Part shown: one piece after another, positions 41,091 through 51,014 of the stretch
Layout of the letters: every line of letters begins with the position of its first letter
Numbering within the stretch: the stretch's first letter is position 1
NCBI GenBank assembly: GCA_016721845.1
Contig: JADKHK010000008.1
Location: forward strand, 1-64,000
Length of the DNA stretch: 64,000 nt
Reading direction: 5' to 3'
DNA from: Lysobacterales bacterium
Lineage (GTDB): Bacteria > Pseudomonadota > Gammaproteobacteria > Xanthomonadales > Ahniellaceae
Program-made: the position numbers and the translations under genes
Notes under the pieces: model-generated
Seen by the model: only the letters and a program-made list of their open reading frames with translations
Databases searched by the model: none
What the model was told of the DNA's origin: nothing

Positions 41091-44090
41091 TTAGAACGAG
41101 TAACGCACACCCAGGTAGGCACGACGCGGGGCAACCCACGCGTTGGCTTCGCCGAAGTCGTACACGCCATTGCCTGCGATCAGCGGCATCACGTTCGTCG
41201 ACTTCTGCGCGTCCAGGATGTTGAACACGTCGAGGAAGACTTCGAGTTCGCCGACCGGCAGTTTCCAGTCGTACTTCGCGCGCATGTCGAGGGTGTAGTA
41301 CGACGGACCGGTCTCGCTGCCGACGGTGTTCGGCAGGATGAAGGAGTCGTACACGCCGCCGTCTTCGTAGACGTCGCCCATCACCGGCAGGTAACGGCCG
41401 GAGATCAGCTGGGCACGGCTGTACAGAATGCCGCTGTTCCAGTTGAACACGCCGCTGAGTTCGAGGCCGAAGTCCCAGCTGTAGGAACCGAAAGCCTTGA
41501 ACTGGTGCTTGATGTTGCCGGGCTGGTCGCCGTAGGCGTTCGGGGCGCGCGGGTCGAGGGCAATCCAGTCACCCTGGAAGTCCGCGTTGCTGTCCGAGTT
41601 CGAGTTGCCTTCGGCCGAGTTGTGGGTATACGAGACCTGGCCCTGCCAATTTTCGGTCTTGAACTTCTGCAGGGTGATTTCGTAGCCCAGGTAGTCGCGC
41701 TTGCCGCCGGCGAGCGTACCGATCACGTAGTTCGCGTTCGGAACGCCGTCGAAGCCGAAGTACGAATACGGCAGGTAGTACGCCGAGCCGGGGCCCGCGT
41801 AGCCTTCGAAGTCCGGGTTGCCGGCTTCGACCGTCGGATCCGAATACAGCGCCAGATCGTAGTCTTCCAGGATGTCGCGGGTCTCGCGCTTGGTCAGCGT
41901 GACCGAGAGGCCGATGTCGTCGCGGAAGGTGGTCGAGTAACCGATCAGGAACTCATCCGTGTACGGAGTCTTGGTCGCCGGTGCAAACACTGCATCCGGG
42001 GTGACCGCGCCGCCGCGAACGCGGAAGGTGACCCAACGGTCGCCGAGGAAGATCTGCTCGTTCAGGACCGGACCGGTCAAGCCGCCCGCGAAGTCCGTCA
42101 TGTTGGTACGGATCGGATCGTAGTAACGACCGCCGAAGCCCCAGACCTTGCTGCGGCCATCGCCGAACAGGTCATACACCACGCTCACGCGCGGAGCGAA
42201 TTCCCAATCGAAGGTGTAGGTTTCTGCGCCGTTCGAGTCGTAATGAGCCCACTCTTCTGCACGAACGCCGGCGTTCACAGTCCACTGGTCAAGCGTCCAG
42301 GTGTCCTGCAGGTAGAAGGTCTTGCCTTCGGTCTTGACTTCGTACGGCGCGGTGGTGTCTTCGATGATGCGGTAGTTGTTGACCTGGCCGGTCGGATTGC
42401 CCGCCGTGCTGGTGAACTGGTACGCGCTGATTTCAGCCGAAGAAACGCTGCCGTCGTGGTCGGTGTCGAGCAGGCCGACGAAATAGGCACGGTCAGAGCT
42501 GTTGTTGATGCCGGTGATGATGCGCGGGATGTCGGCGTTCACGATCGAACGCGTACCAGCCCAGCCGGTTCCGACGAACTGTGCGAAGGTCACGCCGGCG
42601 TTGGCCGCCGCGATCGACGAATAACGCGCATGGTCGGGACCGGTGATGCGCGAGTCTTCGAAGTAGATGTTGTCGGAGGTGGTGAAGCCGCCCTTCAGCG
42701 TGTGGGTGCCGTGCGCGGTGTCGAGGAAGTACTCGAGCGTCAGGCCGAGTTCGTCGCGGTCACGCTGGGTTTCCAGCGCGGTGCCGCCACCGCCCTGGCT
42801 GCGGTCGGCGATCGTCGAGGGCAAGCCGCGGAAGGCGACGTTGTTCAGCGACACCGAGGTGACGGCCGGGATCTGCGAGACTTCGCCTTCATGGCGGAAG
42901 CCATAGGCGTTCAGCAGCAGGTTGTCCCAGTCGCGGGTGTACTCGAGCTTGTAGTTGTCGCCGCCCTGCTTCTGCGCGAAGTCGCGGTTGTTGAGCGTCG
43001 TCGCGTTGCGCGAGCCGCTGAATTCGGCCGGATCGTTGAAGAACGATGCCGACAGGCGGTCGTTGTCCGTCATCTGCCAGGTGGCCTTCAGGAAGGCCAG
43101 GTCGTTGTCGGAATCAACGGTACGCAGCGCTGCGCCGGTATTCGCGTTGAGGACGTCGTCCTCGCGATACTTCTTCTGGAACGAGCTGAAGAACCAGAGG
43201 TTTTCCTTGATGATCGGGCCACCCAGGGTGAACGCCGTGTCATAGGTCGAGAAGCCGGACGAGGTGTTGTGCTCGTCGTCGCCCACCAGGCTGTCGTTCT
43301 GCAGGTAGTAGTTGAGCGAGCCATGCCATTCGTCGCCACCGGACTTGGTCACGACCTTGGAGATCAGGCCCGAACCACCCGCGTACTCGGCCGGCACGCC
43401 ACCGGTGAGCACCTGCTGTTCCTGGATGATTTCCGAGTTGAAGTTCGCACCGAAGGTACCGGTGTTGCTGTCGGTGACGTCGACGCCGTCGACGACATAG
43501 ACGTTGTCGGTCGAGGTGCCGGAGACGCCGCCGATGTCGGAGTAGTTCACGCCCGAACGCGACGACGGATTGCCGCTGGCGCTGGGCTTCGCGCCCGGGA
43601 CCAACTGCAGGTAGCTCTGGTAGCTACGGCCGGTCGGGAGCGATTCCACGATGTCCAGGGTCAGCGTCGTGCCGACGGTGGCCGAGGTCGTGTCGACTGC
43701 CGCCAGCGATCCGCCGGTGACAACCACGGTTTCCATGCTCTTCTCGCCGAGGACGTAACCGACGCTGAGGTTCTTGCCGCTGACGACGGCGACGTTGCTC
43801 GCGCTGAAGTCGGAGAAGCCGGAGGCGACCACTTCAAGCGAATAGTTCGTCGCCGGATCGAGACCCTGCAGGCGGACGCTGCCGTCCGCGCCCGTCACGC
43901 CGGTCTTCGAGACCAGGCTGGACGGCGAGCTCACCTTCACCGTGGCGCCGGCAATCGGCGCACCACTGGGGTTGGTGATGGAAATACGCAAGTTGCCGGT
44001 TTCGGCCAAGGCTGCGCCAGCAAAGCACATGCTGAGTGCCGTAGCCAGCATGCTACGACGCATGCCTTTCACAAATTTCTTCGATGTCAT
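41091..44090 (-). CDS. Oar-like TonB-dependent outer-membrane receptor
   Basis: 999 residues. A signal peptide (LATALSMCFAGAALAE) is followed by a carboxypeptidase-regulatory-like beta domain (residues about 25-115, LRISITNPSGAPIAGATVKV). A plug (residues about 120-250, VVDGVDVTDSNTGTFGANFN, EIIQEQQVLTGGVPAEYAGG) and a 22-strand barrel end in the aromatic C-terminal signature YLGVRYSF. The order matches Oar-family receptors of Lysobacterales and Myxococcota, which take up large substrates or take part in adhesion. No partner TonB genes are nearby. The 270-base leader is clearly more AT-rich than its surroundings. Confidence 0.92.
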   Translation of the reverse strand: MTSKKFVKGMRRSMLATALSMCFAGAALAETGNLRISITNPSGAPIAGATVKVSSPSSLVSKTGVTGADGSVRLQGLDPATNYSLEVVASGFSDFSASNVAVVSGKNLSVGYVLGEKSMETVVVTGGSLAAVDTTSATVGTTLTLDIVESLPTGRSYQSYLQLVPGAKPSASGNPSSRSGVNYSDIGGVSGTSTDNVYVVDGVDVTDSNTGTFGANFNSEIIQEQQVLTGGVPAEYAGGSGLISKVVTKSGGDEWHGSLNYYLQNDSLVGDDEHNTSSGFSTYDTAFTLGGPIIKENLWFFSSFQKKYREDDVLNANTGAALRTVDSDNDLAFLKATWQMTDNDRLSASFFNDPAEFSGSRNATTLNNRDFAQKQGGDNYKLEYTRDWDNLLLNAYGFRHEGEVSQIPAVTSVSLNNVAFRGLPSTIADRSQGGGGTALETQRDRDELGLTLEYFLDTAHGTHTLKGGFTTSDNIYFEDSRITGPDHARYSSIAAANAGVTFAQFVGTGWAGTRSIVNADIPRIITGINNSSDRAYFVGLLDTDHDGSVSSAEISAYQFTSTAGNPTGQVNNYRIIEDTTAPYEVKTEGKTFYLQDTWTLDQWTVNAGVRAEEWAHYDSNGAETYTFDWEFAPRVSVVYDLFGDGRSKVWGFGGRYYDPIRTNMTDFAGGLTGPVLNEQIFLGDRWVTFRVRGGAVTPDAVFAPATKTPYTDEFLIGYSTTFRDDIGLSVTLTKRETRDILEDYDLALYSDPTVEAGNPDFEGYAGPGSAYYLPYSYFGFDGVPNANYVIGTLAGGKRDYLGYEITLQKFKTENWQGQVSYTHNSAEGNSNSDSNADFQGDWIALDPRAPNAYGDQPGNIKHQFKAFGSYSWDFGLELSGVFNWNSGILYSRAQLISGRYLPVMGDVYEDGGVYDSFILPNTVGSETGPSYYTLDMRAKYDWKLPVGELEVFLDVFNILDAQKSTNVMPLIAGNGVYDFGEANAWVAPRRAYLGVRYSF

Positions 44091-44361
44091 GATGCAACCC
44101 TCTTGTGTACCCCGATACAGGGGAAATCAAGGCCAACCACCAAGGCTGGTCCTAATTTCGGAGTATGGCGTAGCAAACAAATCCTTAACAATATGCCTCT
44201 TATTACTTTATGGAATAAGAGGGGAGGGCGGCGTCGTACTGTCACACCGACGGGCTAGTATCCCGAAGCTTTGGCCATCCGCATGCGTTGCCAGAATCGT
44301 CTGACCCTGGTGTCCGTCGGTGGGACGCGGCCGAGGCGATGCGATCTTTCGGATATCGACG

Positions 44362-45210
44362 ATGGACACCAACAAGCGCGCGCTCGAAGCCGGCATTCAC
44401 ACCGACCTGCGCAGTCGCCTCACCTATGACGGTTACCTCGATCTCGCGACCTTGCTGTCGGCGCAGAAGCCGTTGTCGAACCCGGCGCACCACGACGAAA
44501 TGCTGTTCATCGTCCAGCATCAGGTGGCCGAGTTGTGGATGAAGCTGATGATCCACGAGTTGCGGGCGGCTGCGACCTGCCTGGCGATGGACAACCTCGA
44601 TCCGGTGCAGAAGATCCTGGCACGAGTGAAGGTGATCCAGAAGCAGCTGATCGAGATGTGGTCGGTGCTGGAGACGCTGACGCCGAGCGAATACATGGAA
44701 TTCCGTCACGTGCTCGGTCCCGCCTCCGGATTCCAGTCGCTGCAATATCGAACCATCGAGTTCCTGCTCGGCAACAAGAACGCCGACATGCTCAAGGTGT
44801 TTGCCTACGACGAAGCGGCCGAGCGCGGTCTGCGTGCTGTGCTGGAAGCGCCGAGTCTGTACGACGAATTCCTGCGCCACCTGGCGCGGCGGGGTCACGC
44901 CGTGCCGAAATCCGGTGTCGAACGCGACTGGTCCGAGCCCTACCAGCGCCATCCCGATCTCGTCGCGGTGTTCAAGCGCATCTACGAGGACACCGACACG
45001 CACTGGGAGGCCTATCACCTGTGCGAACTGCTGGTTGATGTCGAAGTGCAATTCCAGAACTGGCGCTTCCGGCACATGAAGACGGTGGAGCGCGTGATCG
45101 GTTACAAGCGCGGCACCGGTGGTTCGTCCGGCGTCGGCTTCCTGAAGAAGGCGCTGGACCTGACGTTCTTCCCGGAACTGTTCGAAGTGCGCACTGTGCT
45201 CGGGACTTGA
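44362..45210 (+). CDS. kynA: Tryptophan 2,3-dioxygenase
   Basis: 282 residues, typical for bacterial TDO (about 280). It opens the indole ring of tryptophan with heme and O2 to N-formylkynurenine. Visible family motifs are LTYDGYLDLATLLSAQKPLS, HHDEMLFIVQHQVAELWMKLMIHEL (with the heme-side His and substrate residues), SGFQSLQYRTIEFLLGN and the C-terminal heme-ligand region with FRHMKTVERVIGYKRGTGGSSGVGFL. The ATG at 44362 starts the conserved MDTNKRALEAGI. It is separated from the following transporter gene by a hairpin at 45236-45263. kynB and kynU are not in the window. Confidence 0.95.
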   Translation: MDTNKRALEAGIHTDLRSRLTYDGYLDLATLLSAQKPLSNPAHHDEMLFIVQHQVAELWMKLMIHELRAAATCLAMDNLDPVQKILARVKVIQKQLIEMWSVLETLTPSEYMEFRHVLGPASGFQSLQYRTIEFLLGNKNADMLKVFAYDEAAERGLRAVLEAPSLYDEFLRHLARRGHAVPKSGVERDWSEPYQRHPDLVAVFKRIYEDTDTHWEAYHLCELLVDVEVQFQNWRFRHMKTVERVIGYKRGTGGSSGVGFLKKALDLTFFPELFEVRTVLGT

Positions 45211-45235
45211 GGGTAAGGCGCCCGGCCGATCGTCC

Positions 45236-45263
45236 GCTGCGATGTTTTTTGCTGCATCGCAGC
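45236..45263 (+). terminator. Hairpin after kynA
   Basis: A 9-bp perfect stem, GCTGCGATG / CATCGCAGC, with loop TTTTTTGCTG. A run of six T lies in the loop, not after the stem, so it may be a terminator of poor form or a processing hairpin. It is placed between the kynA stop and a promoter-like TTGACC-N17-TAAACC (45275-45303) before the transporter gene. Confidence 0.45.
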
Positions 45264-45383
45264 ATATGAATCGTTTGACCGGGTTCGCACTCGCCGCTAA
45301 ACCTTCCGCACTTTTTTGCCCGACGGATTCGGGTGTAGCCCTGCACGGCGTCCGTCGTGTCGTATCAGTTCGAGGAGAAGATG

Positions 45384-46886
45384 ATGAGTGGAGCAAGCCT
45401 GCCGAACCAACCGGCACCGCCGGAGTTCGCCCAGTTGATGGGCCATCCGCGGCCGTTGTGGATGCTGTTCATGTCGGAGTTCTGGGAACGCTTCGCGTTC
45501 TACGGCATCCGCTGGGCACTGGTGCTGTACATCGTCGCGCAGTTCCATGGCGGTGATCCCTCGGGCCAGCAGGCGGCCGGCCTGGTCTACGGTGCCTACC
45601 TGGCGCTGGTGTATGCCGCGGCGATCTTCGGCGGCTACGTGGCCGACAAGATCATCGGCTACCAGCGTTCGATCCTGGTCGGCGCGGTGATCATGGCCGC
45701 CGGATTGTTCATGATCTCGGTGCCGAACGAAGACGTGTTCAAGCTCGGCCTGGCCACCATCATCGTCGGCAATGGCCTGTTCAAACCGATCATCTCGACG
45801 CTGGTCGGCAAGATCTACGCGGTCGGCGACGAGCGGCGCGACTCCGGCTTCACCATCTTCTACATGGGCATCAACCTCGGCGCGATGATCGCGCCGATCG
45901 TGACCCAGATACTGGCGCAGCGGGTCTTCGGTGACGATGGCACGCCGGCCTACAAGGTCGTTTTCATTGCCGCCGGCATCGGCATGCTGATTTCGCTGAT
46001 TTGGTTCTGGGTCGGTCGTGGCCAGCTCAAGGGCGTGGGCGAGGCACCGGAGGGCGCGAATGGCCTGGGTCGGGTCGTCGCCGTATTCGTCGGTGCTGCA
46101 GCGGCCATTCCCGTCGTCTACTTTCTGCTCGCGATGGGAGCGGAAAACGCTGCAGGTGGTGTTGACGGTGATGTTCGTGGTGCTCGCGTTCATGCTGGTG
46201 ATCGAAGGCATCAAGAATGGTGCCGTTGCGCGCGACAAGGTGATCGCGATGCTAATCATCTTCGCCTTCAACATCCTGTTCTGGATGTTCTTCGAGCAAG
46301 CGGGAAGTTCCTTCACCTTCCTCGCCGACCAGATCGTCAATCGTGATCTTCGGCTTCGCTGGACCTTCCCGACCGCATGGTTCCAGACGGTCAATTCGGT
46401 GGCGATCATCGCGCTGGCGCCGATCATCGCGTGGGCCTGGGTCAAGATGGGCTCGAGGAATCCATCGATCCCGCGGAAGTTCGGCCTCGGCCTGCTGTTC
46501 AATGGCCTGGCTTTCCTGTTGCTGATGTTTGCGCTGTCAAAGCTGGTCGACCCGGTCTCGCTGAAGATCCCGTTCTGGACGCTGTTCGCGGTCTACTGGA
46601 TCCAGTCGATCGGCGAGTTGTGCCTGTCGCCGATTGGCCTGTCGATGGTGACCAAGTTGGCCCCGCTGCGCCTGGTCGGTTTCGGCATGGGCGGCTGGTT
46701 CCTGTCGACCGGCATCGGCAACAACCTGTCCGGCTTGTTCGCGAGTCATGCCAGCGGCGAAGGTGGCATGACCGTCGCCTCGGCGTTGGCGGCTACACGT
46801 TCGGCTTCTGGGCGCTGCTCGGCGCCGGCGTGCTGCTGTTCCTGATCGCGCCGCTGATCCAGAAATTGATGCACGGCGTGAAATAA
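45384..46886 (+). CDS. POT-family (proton-dependent oligopeptide) transporter; frameshifted here
   Basis: About 500 residues after two repairs (near 46147 and 46790). The first motif, ERFAFYGIRWALVLYI, matches the POT signature E-R-F-x-Y-Y-G-x-R. The PTR2 pattern FTIFYMGINLGAMIAP, several membrane spans and the C-terminal WALLGAGVLLFLIAPLIQKLMHG follow. It imports di- or tripeptides by proton symport. The ATG at 45384 lies 6 bases after GAGGAG. The three blocks fit one after another with no missing residues, so single-base consensus errors are the likely cause. It lies between kynA and the tyrosine catabolism region, where peptide uptake would supply both. Confidence 0.88.
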
Positions 46887-46906
46887 CACGTCACGAGGAA
46901 CAGGGG

Positions 46907-46938
46907 ACGACAGCGGCGGCTTCGGTCGCCGTTGTCGT
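46907..46938. terminator. Bidirectional terminator with UUCG tetraloop
   Basis: A 14-bp stem from 46907 to 46938 (arms ACGACAGCGGCGGC / GGTCGCCGTTGTCGT, with two G-U pairs) closes a TTCG tetraloop and ends in T residues. It sits between the convergent transporter and MarR genes. Confidence 0.75.
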
Positions 46939-46939
46939 T

Positions 46940-47431
46940 TCAGCGGCCCGCGTTCGCTGCTGCGGCGCGAACGAGCGCGTCGTGGCCTTCGTCGATGAGC
47001 TTGTCGAGAATGCGTTCCAGCCACACGCGTTCCTCGCCATCCAGCACGGCCAGCAGTTCGCGCTCGTAGCGCAATGCGGTCGGTGCGACTTCGTCGTAAA
47101 CCCTTCGTCCCTTGGCCGACAGCGCCAGTACCGATCGGCGCTTGTCGTCGGCATGCGTGCCGCGCTTGATTCGGCCCGTTTTCATCAGTGAATTCACGGC
47201 GCGGCTGACCGCCACCTTGTCCATGGCCGTGCGCTCGGCGACTTCGACCGCGCTGAGCCCGTCGTAGCGACCGAGCACGGCGAGCACGCGCCACTCGGTG
47301 ACGGCCAGGCCGAAGCGTTCGCCGTAGTCGCGCGCGATCGCGGCGCTGATCGTGTTCGACAGCACCGACAGCCGGTAGGGCAGGAAGTGTTCGAGATCGA
47401 GCGGGGTACTGTCGGGCGGTGTCTTGGCCAT
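46940..47431 (-). CDS. MarR-family transcriptional regulator of the homogentisate operon (probable)
   Basis: 163 residues. A winged helix with the pattern LAVTEWRVLAVLGRYDGLSAVEVAERTAMDKVAVSRAVNSLMKTGRIKRGTHADDKRRSVLALS is flanked by helical dimerisation ends, normal for MarR. It is transcribed away from hpd with about 100 bases between. Palindromes in that gap (47459-47480) are candidate binding sites. By analogy with HmgR/HpdR-type regulators it may bind an aromatic intermediate such as homogentisate. Regulator class certain; target and ligand inferred from position. Confidence 0.85.
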   Translation of the reverse strand: MAKTPPDSTPLDLEHFLPYRLSVLSNTISAAIARDYGERFGLAVTEWRVLAVLGRYDGLSAVEVAERTAMDKVAVSRAVNSLMKTGRIKRGTHADDKRRSVLALSAKGRRVYDEVAPTALRYERELLAVLDGEERVWLERILDKLIDEGHDALVRAAAANAGR

Positions 47432-47458
47432 GCGCGTGCGTACGGTGTCGGGGTTCTT

Positions 47459-47480
47459 GAAACTAGTTTCACATGAAACT
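47459..47480. promoter_or_regulatory. Overlapping palindromes in the marR-hpd intergenic region
   Basis: A perfect 12-bp palindrome, GAAACTAGTTTC (47459-47470), overlaps a second one, AGTTTCA-CA-TGAAACT (47465-47480), giving three GAAACT/AGTTTC half-sites. MarR proteins bind such palindromes as dimers. Its place between the divergent regulator and hpd starts fits control of both genes. Sequence seen; function inferred. Confidence 0.6.
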
Positions 47481-47533
47481 AAAGTGCTCGCCACCCGCGG
47501 GACCACCCCGCAGCACAGCGTCGGAGCAATGCG

Positions 47534-48630
47534 ATGAGCGACCCAGTCAAGCAAGGCATGCAGGTCACCACGTTCGAAAACCCGATGGGCATCGACGGAT
47601 TCGAATTCGTCGAGTTCGCCGCGCCGGAAGGCCAGGCCCAGGCCCTGCACGACTACTTCCGCATGCTCGGATTCACGCCGGTGGCGCGCCATCGCACGCG
47701 CCAGATCACCAATTACCGCCAGGGCGACTGCACGTTCCTGATCAACGAAGATCCCGATTCCTTCGCCGCCGATTTCGCAGCCAAGCACGGCCCGTGCGCC
47801 TGCGGTTTCGCGATCCGCGTCAACAAGCTGGCGGAATGGGCGCGGGTGCAGGCATTGAAGAACGGCGCCGAATCGTTCGACGCCGCCGACGAACTGACCA
47901 AGGCCGTGGCCGCGCCGGTGATCAAGGGCATCGGCGGCTGCATGCTGTACATCGTCGACCGCTACGACGACAGGGGCACCATCCATGACCCGGACTACGA
48001 ATGGCTGCCCGGCGCGGAAATGATGCCAAAGGGCTTCGGCCTGACCTTCATCGACCACCTGACCCACAACCTCTACTTCGGCAACATGCAGAAGTGGGCG
48101 GACTACTACGAGCGCCTGTTCAACTTCCGCGAGATCCGCTACTTCGACATCAAGGGCGCCAAGACCGGCCTGTTGTCGAAGGCGATGACCGCGCCGGATG
48201 GCATGGTGCGCATCCCGCTCAACGAGTCCAGCGATCCGAAGTCGCAGATCAACGAATACCTGGACGCTTACAACGGCGAAGGCATCCAGCACATCGCCTG
48301 CTTCACCGACGACATCTACGGCACGGTGGAAGCGATGCGCGAACGCGGCGTCGCCTTCCTCGACACGCCGGACACCTATTTCGACGTGATCGACCAGCGC
48401 GTGCCCAACCATGGCGAGGACGTGCCGCGGCTGGCGCAAACAAGATCCTGATCGACGCCGATCCCGAGACCAAGCAGCGCAAGCTGCTGCAGATCTTCAC
48501 CCAGAACGCGTTCGGCCCGATCTTCTTCGAGATCATCCAGCGCAAGGGCAATGAAGGCTTCGGCGAAGGCAATTTCCAGGCCCTGTTCGAAAGCATCGAA
48601 CGCGACCAGATGCGGCGCGGAGTGCTGTGA
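47534..48630 (+). CDS. hpd: 4-hydroxyphenylpyruvate dioxygenase; frameshifted here
   Basis: About 365 residues after one repair near 48435. It turns 4-hydroxyphenylpyruvate into homogentisate with Fe(II). The three iron ligands are in IDHLTHN (His), GIQHIAC (His) and FGPIFFEIIQR (Glu), with the family markers GFEFVEFAAPE, VPNHGEDV-like and GFGEGNFQALFESIERDQ. The frame slips between EDVPRLA and ILIDADPET. It starts the operon hpd-hmgA-FAH-maiA, and its stop overlaps the hmgA start. Because all conserved residues are intact, the shift is likely a consensus error. Confidence 0.93.
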
Positions 48631-49937
48631 TGGACCTGCGCTACCAATCCGGTTTCGGCAACGAGTTCGCGACCGAAGCGATCCCCGGAACATTGCCGGT
48701 GGGCCGCAATTCGCCGCAACGCGTGGCGCATGGGCTTTACGCCGAGCAGATTTCCGGCACTGCGTTCACGATGCCGCGACACGCGAACCTGCGTTCGTGG
48801 CTGTATCGCATCCGTCCGGGTTCGATGCACCAGCGCTTCGAGCCGATGCCGGAAGCGGCATTCCACAATCGATTCGACGAGGTGCCGGCCGATCCGAACC
48901 AGTTGCGCTGGTCGCCGTTCCCGCTGCCGGCCGCGCGCACCGATTTCATCGATGGCCTGTACACCATGGCCGGCAATGGCTCGCCGGCGGCGATGGCGGG
49001 TGTCGGCATGCATGTCTACGCCGCGAATGCGTCGATGCCGGGCCGCTTTTTCTTCAACGCCGACGGCGAAATGCTGATCGTGCCGCAGCAGGGTCGCCTG
49101 CGCTTCGTCACCGAAATGGGCGTGCTCGATGTGGCGCCGCACGAGATCGTGGTGATCCCGCGCGGCATCCGCTTCCGCGTCGAACTCGTCGATGCCGAAG
49201 CGCGCGGTTATGTCGCAGAGAATTTCGGCCACGCCTTGCGCATTCCCGACCTCGGTCCGATCGGTTCGAATGGTCTGGCGAACCCGCGCGACTTCCTGGC
49301 GCCGGTGGCTGCGTATGAAGACCGCGAGGGCGACTTCGATTTGATCAACAAGTTCCAGGGCCGGTTGTGGTCGGCGCGGATCGGGCATTCGCCCTGCGAC
49401 GTCGTCGGCTGGCATGGCAACTACACGCCGTACAAGTTCGACCTGCGCCACTTCAACACCATCGGTTCGATCAGCTTCGATCACCCGGACCCGTCGATCT
49501 TCACCGTGCTGACCAGCCCGAGTGCGGTGCCGGGCACGGCGAACATGGATTTCGTGATCTTCCCGCCGCGCTGGTTGGTGGCGCAGGACACGTTCCGTCC
49601 GCCGTGGTTCCACCGCAACATCGCCAGCGAGTTCATGGGCCTGATCCAAGGCGTGTACGACGCCAAGGCGGATGGCTTCGCGCCGGGTGGTGCGTCGCTG
49701 CATACCTGCATGACCGGGCATGGCCCCGATGCTGCCACTTTCGAGAAGGCCAGCAGCGCGGATCTGTCGAAGCCGGATCGGATCACCGGCACCATGGCCT
49801 TCATGTTCGAGACCAGCCTGGTCATCCGGCCGACAGTGCAGGCGCTTGCCGCCACCCACCTGCAACGCGACTATGCGCAGTGCTGGCAGGGCCTGAAGAA
49901 GCATTTCGTGAACAAGCACGCCGTCGCGCCGGTCTGA
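48630..49937 (+). CDS. hmgA: Homogentisate 1,2-dioxygenase
   Basis: 435 residues, the usual length. It opens the homogentisate ring to maleylacetoacetate. Motifs include YQSGFGNEFATEA, RSWLYRIRPGSMHQRF, GWHGNYTPYKFDLRHFNT and FRPPWFHRNIASEFMGLI with metal-ligand histidines and Glu. The ATG at 48630 shares its A with the hpd stop (TGATG). An in-frame GTG at 48627 is less likely. Second gene of the tyrosine catabolism operon. Confidence 0.96.
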   Translation: MDLRYQSGFGNEFATEAIPGTLPVGRNSPQRVAHGLYAEQISGTAFTMPRHANLRSWLYRIRPGSMHQRFEPMPEAAFHNRFDEVPADPNQLRWSPFPLPAARTDFIDGLYTMAGNGSPAAMAGVGMHVYAANASMPGRFFFNADGEMLIVPQQGRLRFVTEMGVLDVAPHEIVVIPRGIRFRVELVDAEARGYVAENFGHALRIPDLGPIGSNGLANPRDFLAPVAAYEDREGDFDLINKFQGRLWSARIGHSPCDVVGWHGNYTPYKFDLRHFNTIGSISFDHPDPSIFTVLTSPSAVPGTANMDFVIFPPRWLVAQDTFRPPWFHRNIASEFMGLIQGVYDAKADGFAPGGASLHTCMTGHGPDAATFEKASSADLSKPDRITGTMAFMFETSLVIRPTVQALAATHLQRDYAQCWQGLKKHFVNKHAVAPV

Positions 49938-49959
49938 GCGCGCAGCATCCGGAGACCGA

Positions 49960-50946
49960 ATGAAACTCGCATCCCTCAAGCAAGGCGGCCGTGACGGCAC
50001 GCTGATCGTCGTGAACCATGACCTGAGCATGGCGGTCGTGGCCAGCGGCATCGCGCCCACATTGCAGCAGGCGCTGGAAGACTGGAGCAACGCGGCGCCG
50101 CGCCTGAACGCCTTGAGCGAGAACCTGAATGCCGGGCATGCCGCAAACGCTTTCGCGCTCGACATGAATGCGCTGGCGGCTCCCTTGCCGCGCGCGTTCG
50201 AATTCGTCGACGGCAGCGCTTACCTGCCGCATGTGGCGCGCGTGCGCAAGGCGCGCGGTGCCGAGGTGCCGGCGAGTTTCTACAGCGATCCGCTGATGTA
50301 CCAGGCCACGAGTGCCGGTTTCCTCGGTCCGCGCGATGCAGTGGTGGTGCCGAGCGAGGCCTATGGCATCGATCTCGAAGCCGAAGTCGTGATCGTGACC
50401 GACGACGTGCCGATGGCGGTGACGCCGGAGGAAGCGGCCGGCCATATCCAGCTGGTCGGTCTGATCAACGACGTCAGCCTGCGCAACCTGATTCCCGACG
50501 AACTCGCGAAGGGCTTTGGCTTCCTGCAATCCAAGCCGCGCTCCGGCCTCAGCCCGGTGTTCGTGACGCCGGACGAGCTCGGTGCCGCCTGGATCGACAG
50601 CAAGGTGCACCTCGCGCTGACCACGCACGTCAACGGGCAGTGGTTCGGTGCGCCGGAGGCCGGTGTCGACATGCAGTTCAACTTCGCGCAACTGGTGGCA
50701 CATGCCGCGAAGACGCGACCGCTGTCGGCCGGCACCATCGTCGGATCGGGCACGGTCGCGAACGAGGACACCGGGCTCGGCGCCTCCTGCTTCGCCGAGC
50801 GGCGCACCGTCGAAACCTTGCGCGACGGCAAGCCGAGCACGCCGTTCATGGCCTTCGGCGATGTCGTGCGCATCGAGATGTTCGACCGTGCCGGGCACAG
50901 CATCTTTGGCGCGATCGAACAGCGGATGGTGCCGTTGGTCCGTTGA
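49960..50946 (+). CDS. Fumarylacetoacetate hydrolase family protein
   Basis: 328 residues, typical of bacterial FAH-like enzymes of this operon. The catalytic fold motifs are present: GIDLEAEVVIVTDD (metal-binding Glu/Asp), GLINDVSLRNLIP, GFGFLQSKP and GTIVGSGTVANE. It cleaves fumarylacetoacetate to fumarate and acetoacetate, the last step of tyrosine degradation. It starts 22 bases after hmgA and is followed by maiA. Confidence 0.92.
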   Translation: MKLASLKQGGRDGTLIVVNHDLSMAVVASGIAPTLQQALEDWSNAAPRLNALSENLNAGHAANAFALDMNALAAPLPRAFEFVDGSAYLPHVARVRKARGAEVPASFYSDPLMYQATSAGFLGPRDAVVVPSEAYGIDLEAEVVIVTDDVPMAVTPEEAAGHIQLVGLINDVSLRNLIPDELAKGFGFLQSKPRSGLSPVFVTPDELGAAWIDSKVHLALTTHVNGQWFGAPEAGVDMQFNFAQLVAHAAKTRPLSAGTIVGSGTVANEDTGLGASCFAERRTVETLRDGKPSTPFMAFGDVVRIEMFDRAGHSIFGAIEQRMVPLVR

Positions 50947-51014
50947 GTCCTTCCGTAGTTGTTGCGGTTTCGGCCCTGAGCTAGATTCACCGCCAAGGCG
51001 AGGGAGAGAGCAGC

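Noticed and set aside
40986..44258. 1090-codon plus-strand open frame opposite the TonB receptor
   Set aside because: Opposite strand of a clear receptor gene; Val/Arg/Asp-rich pattern without domains.
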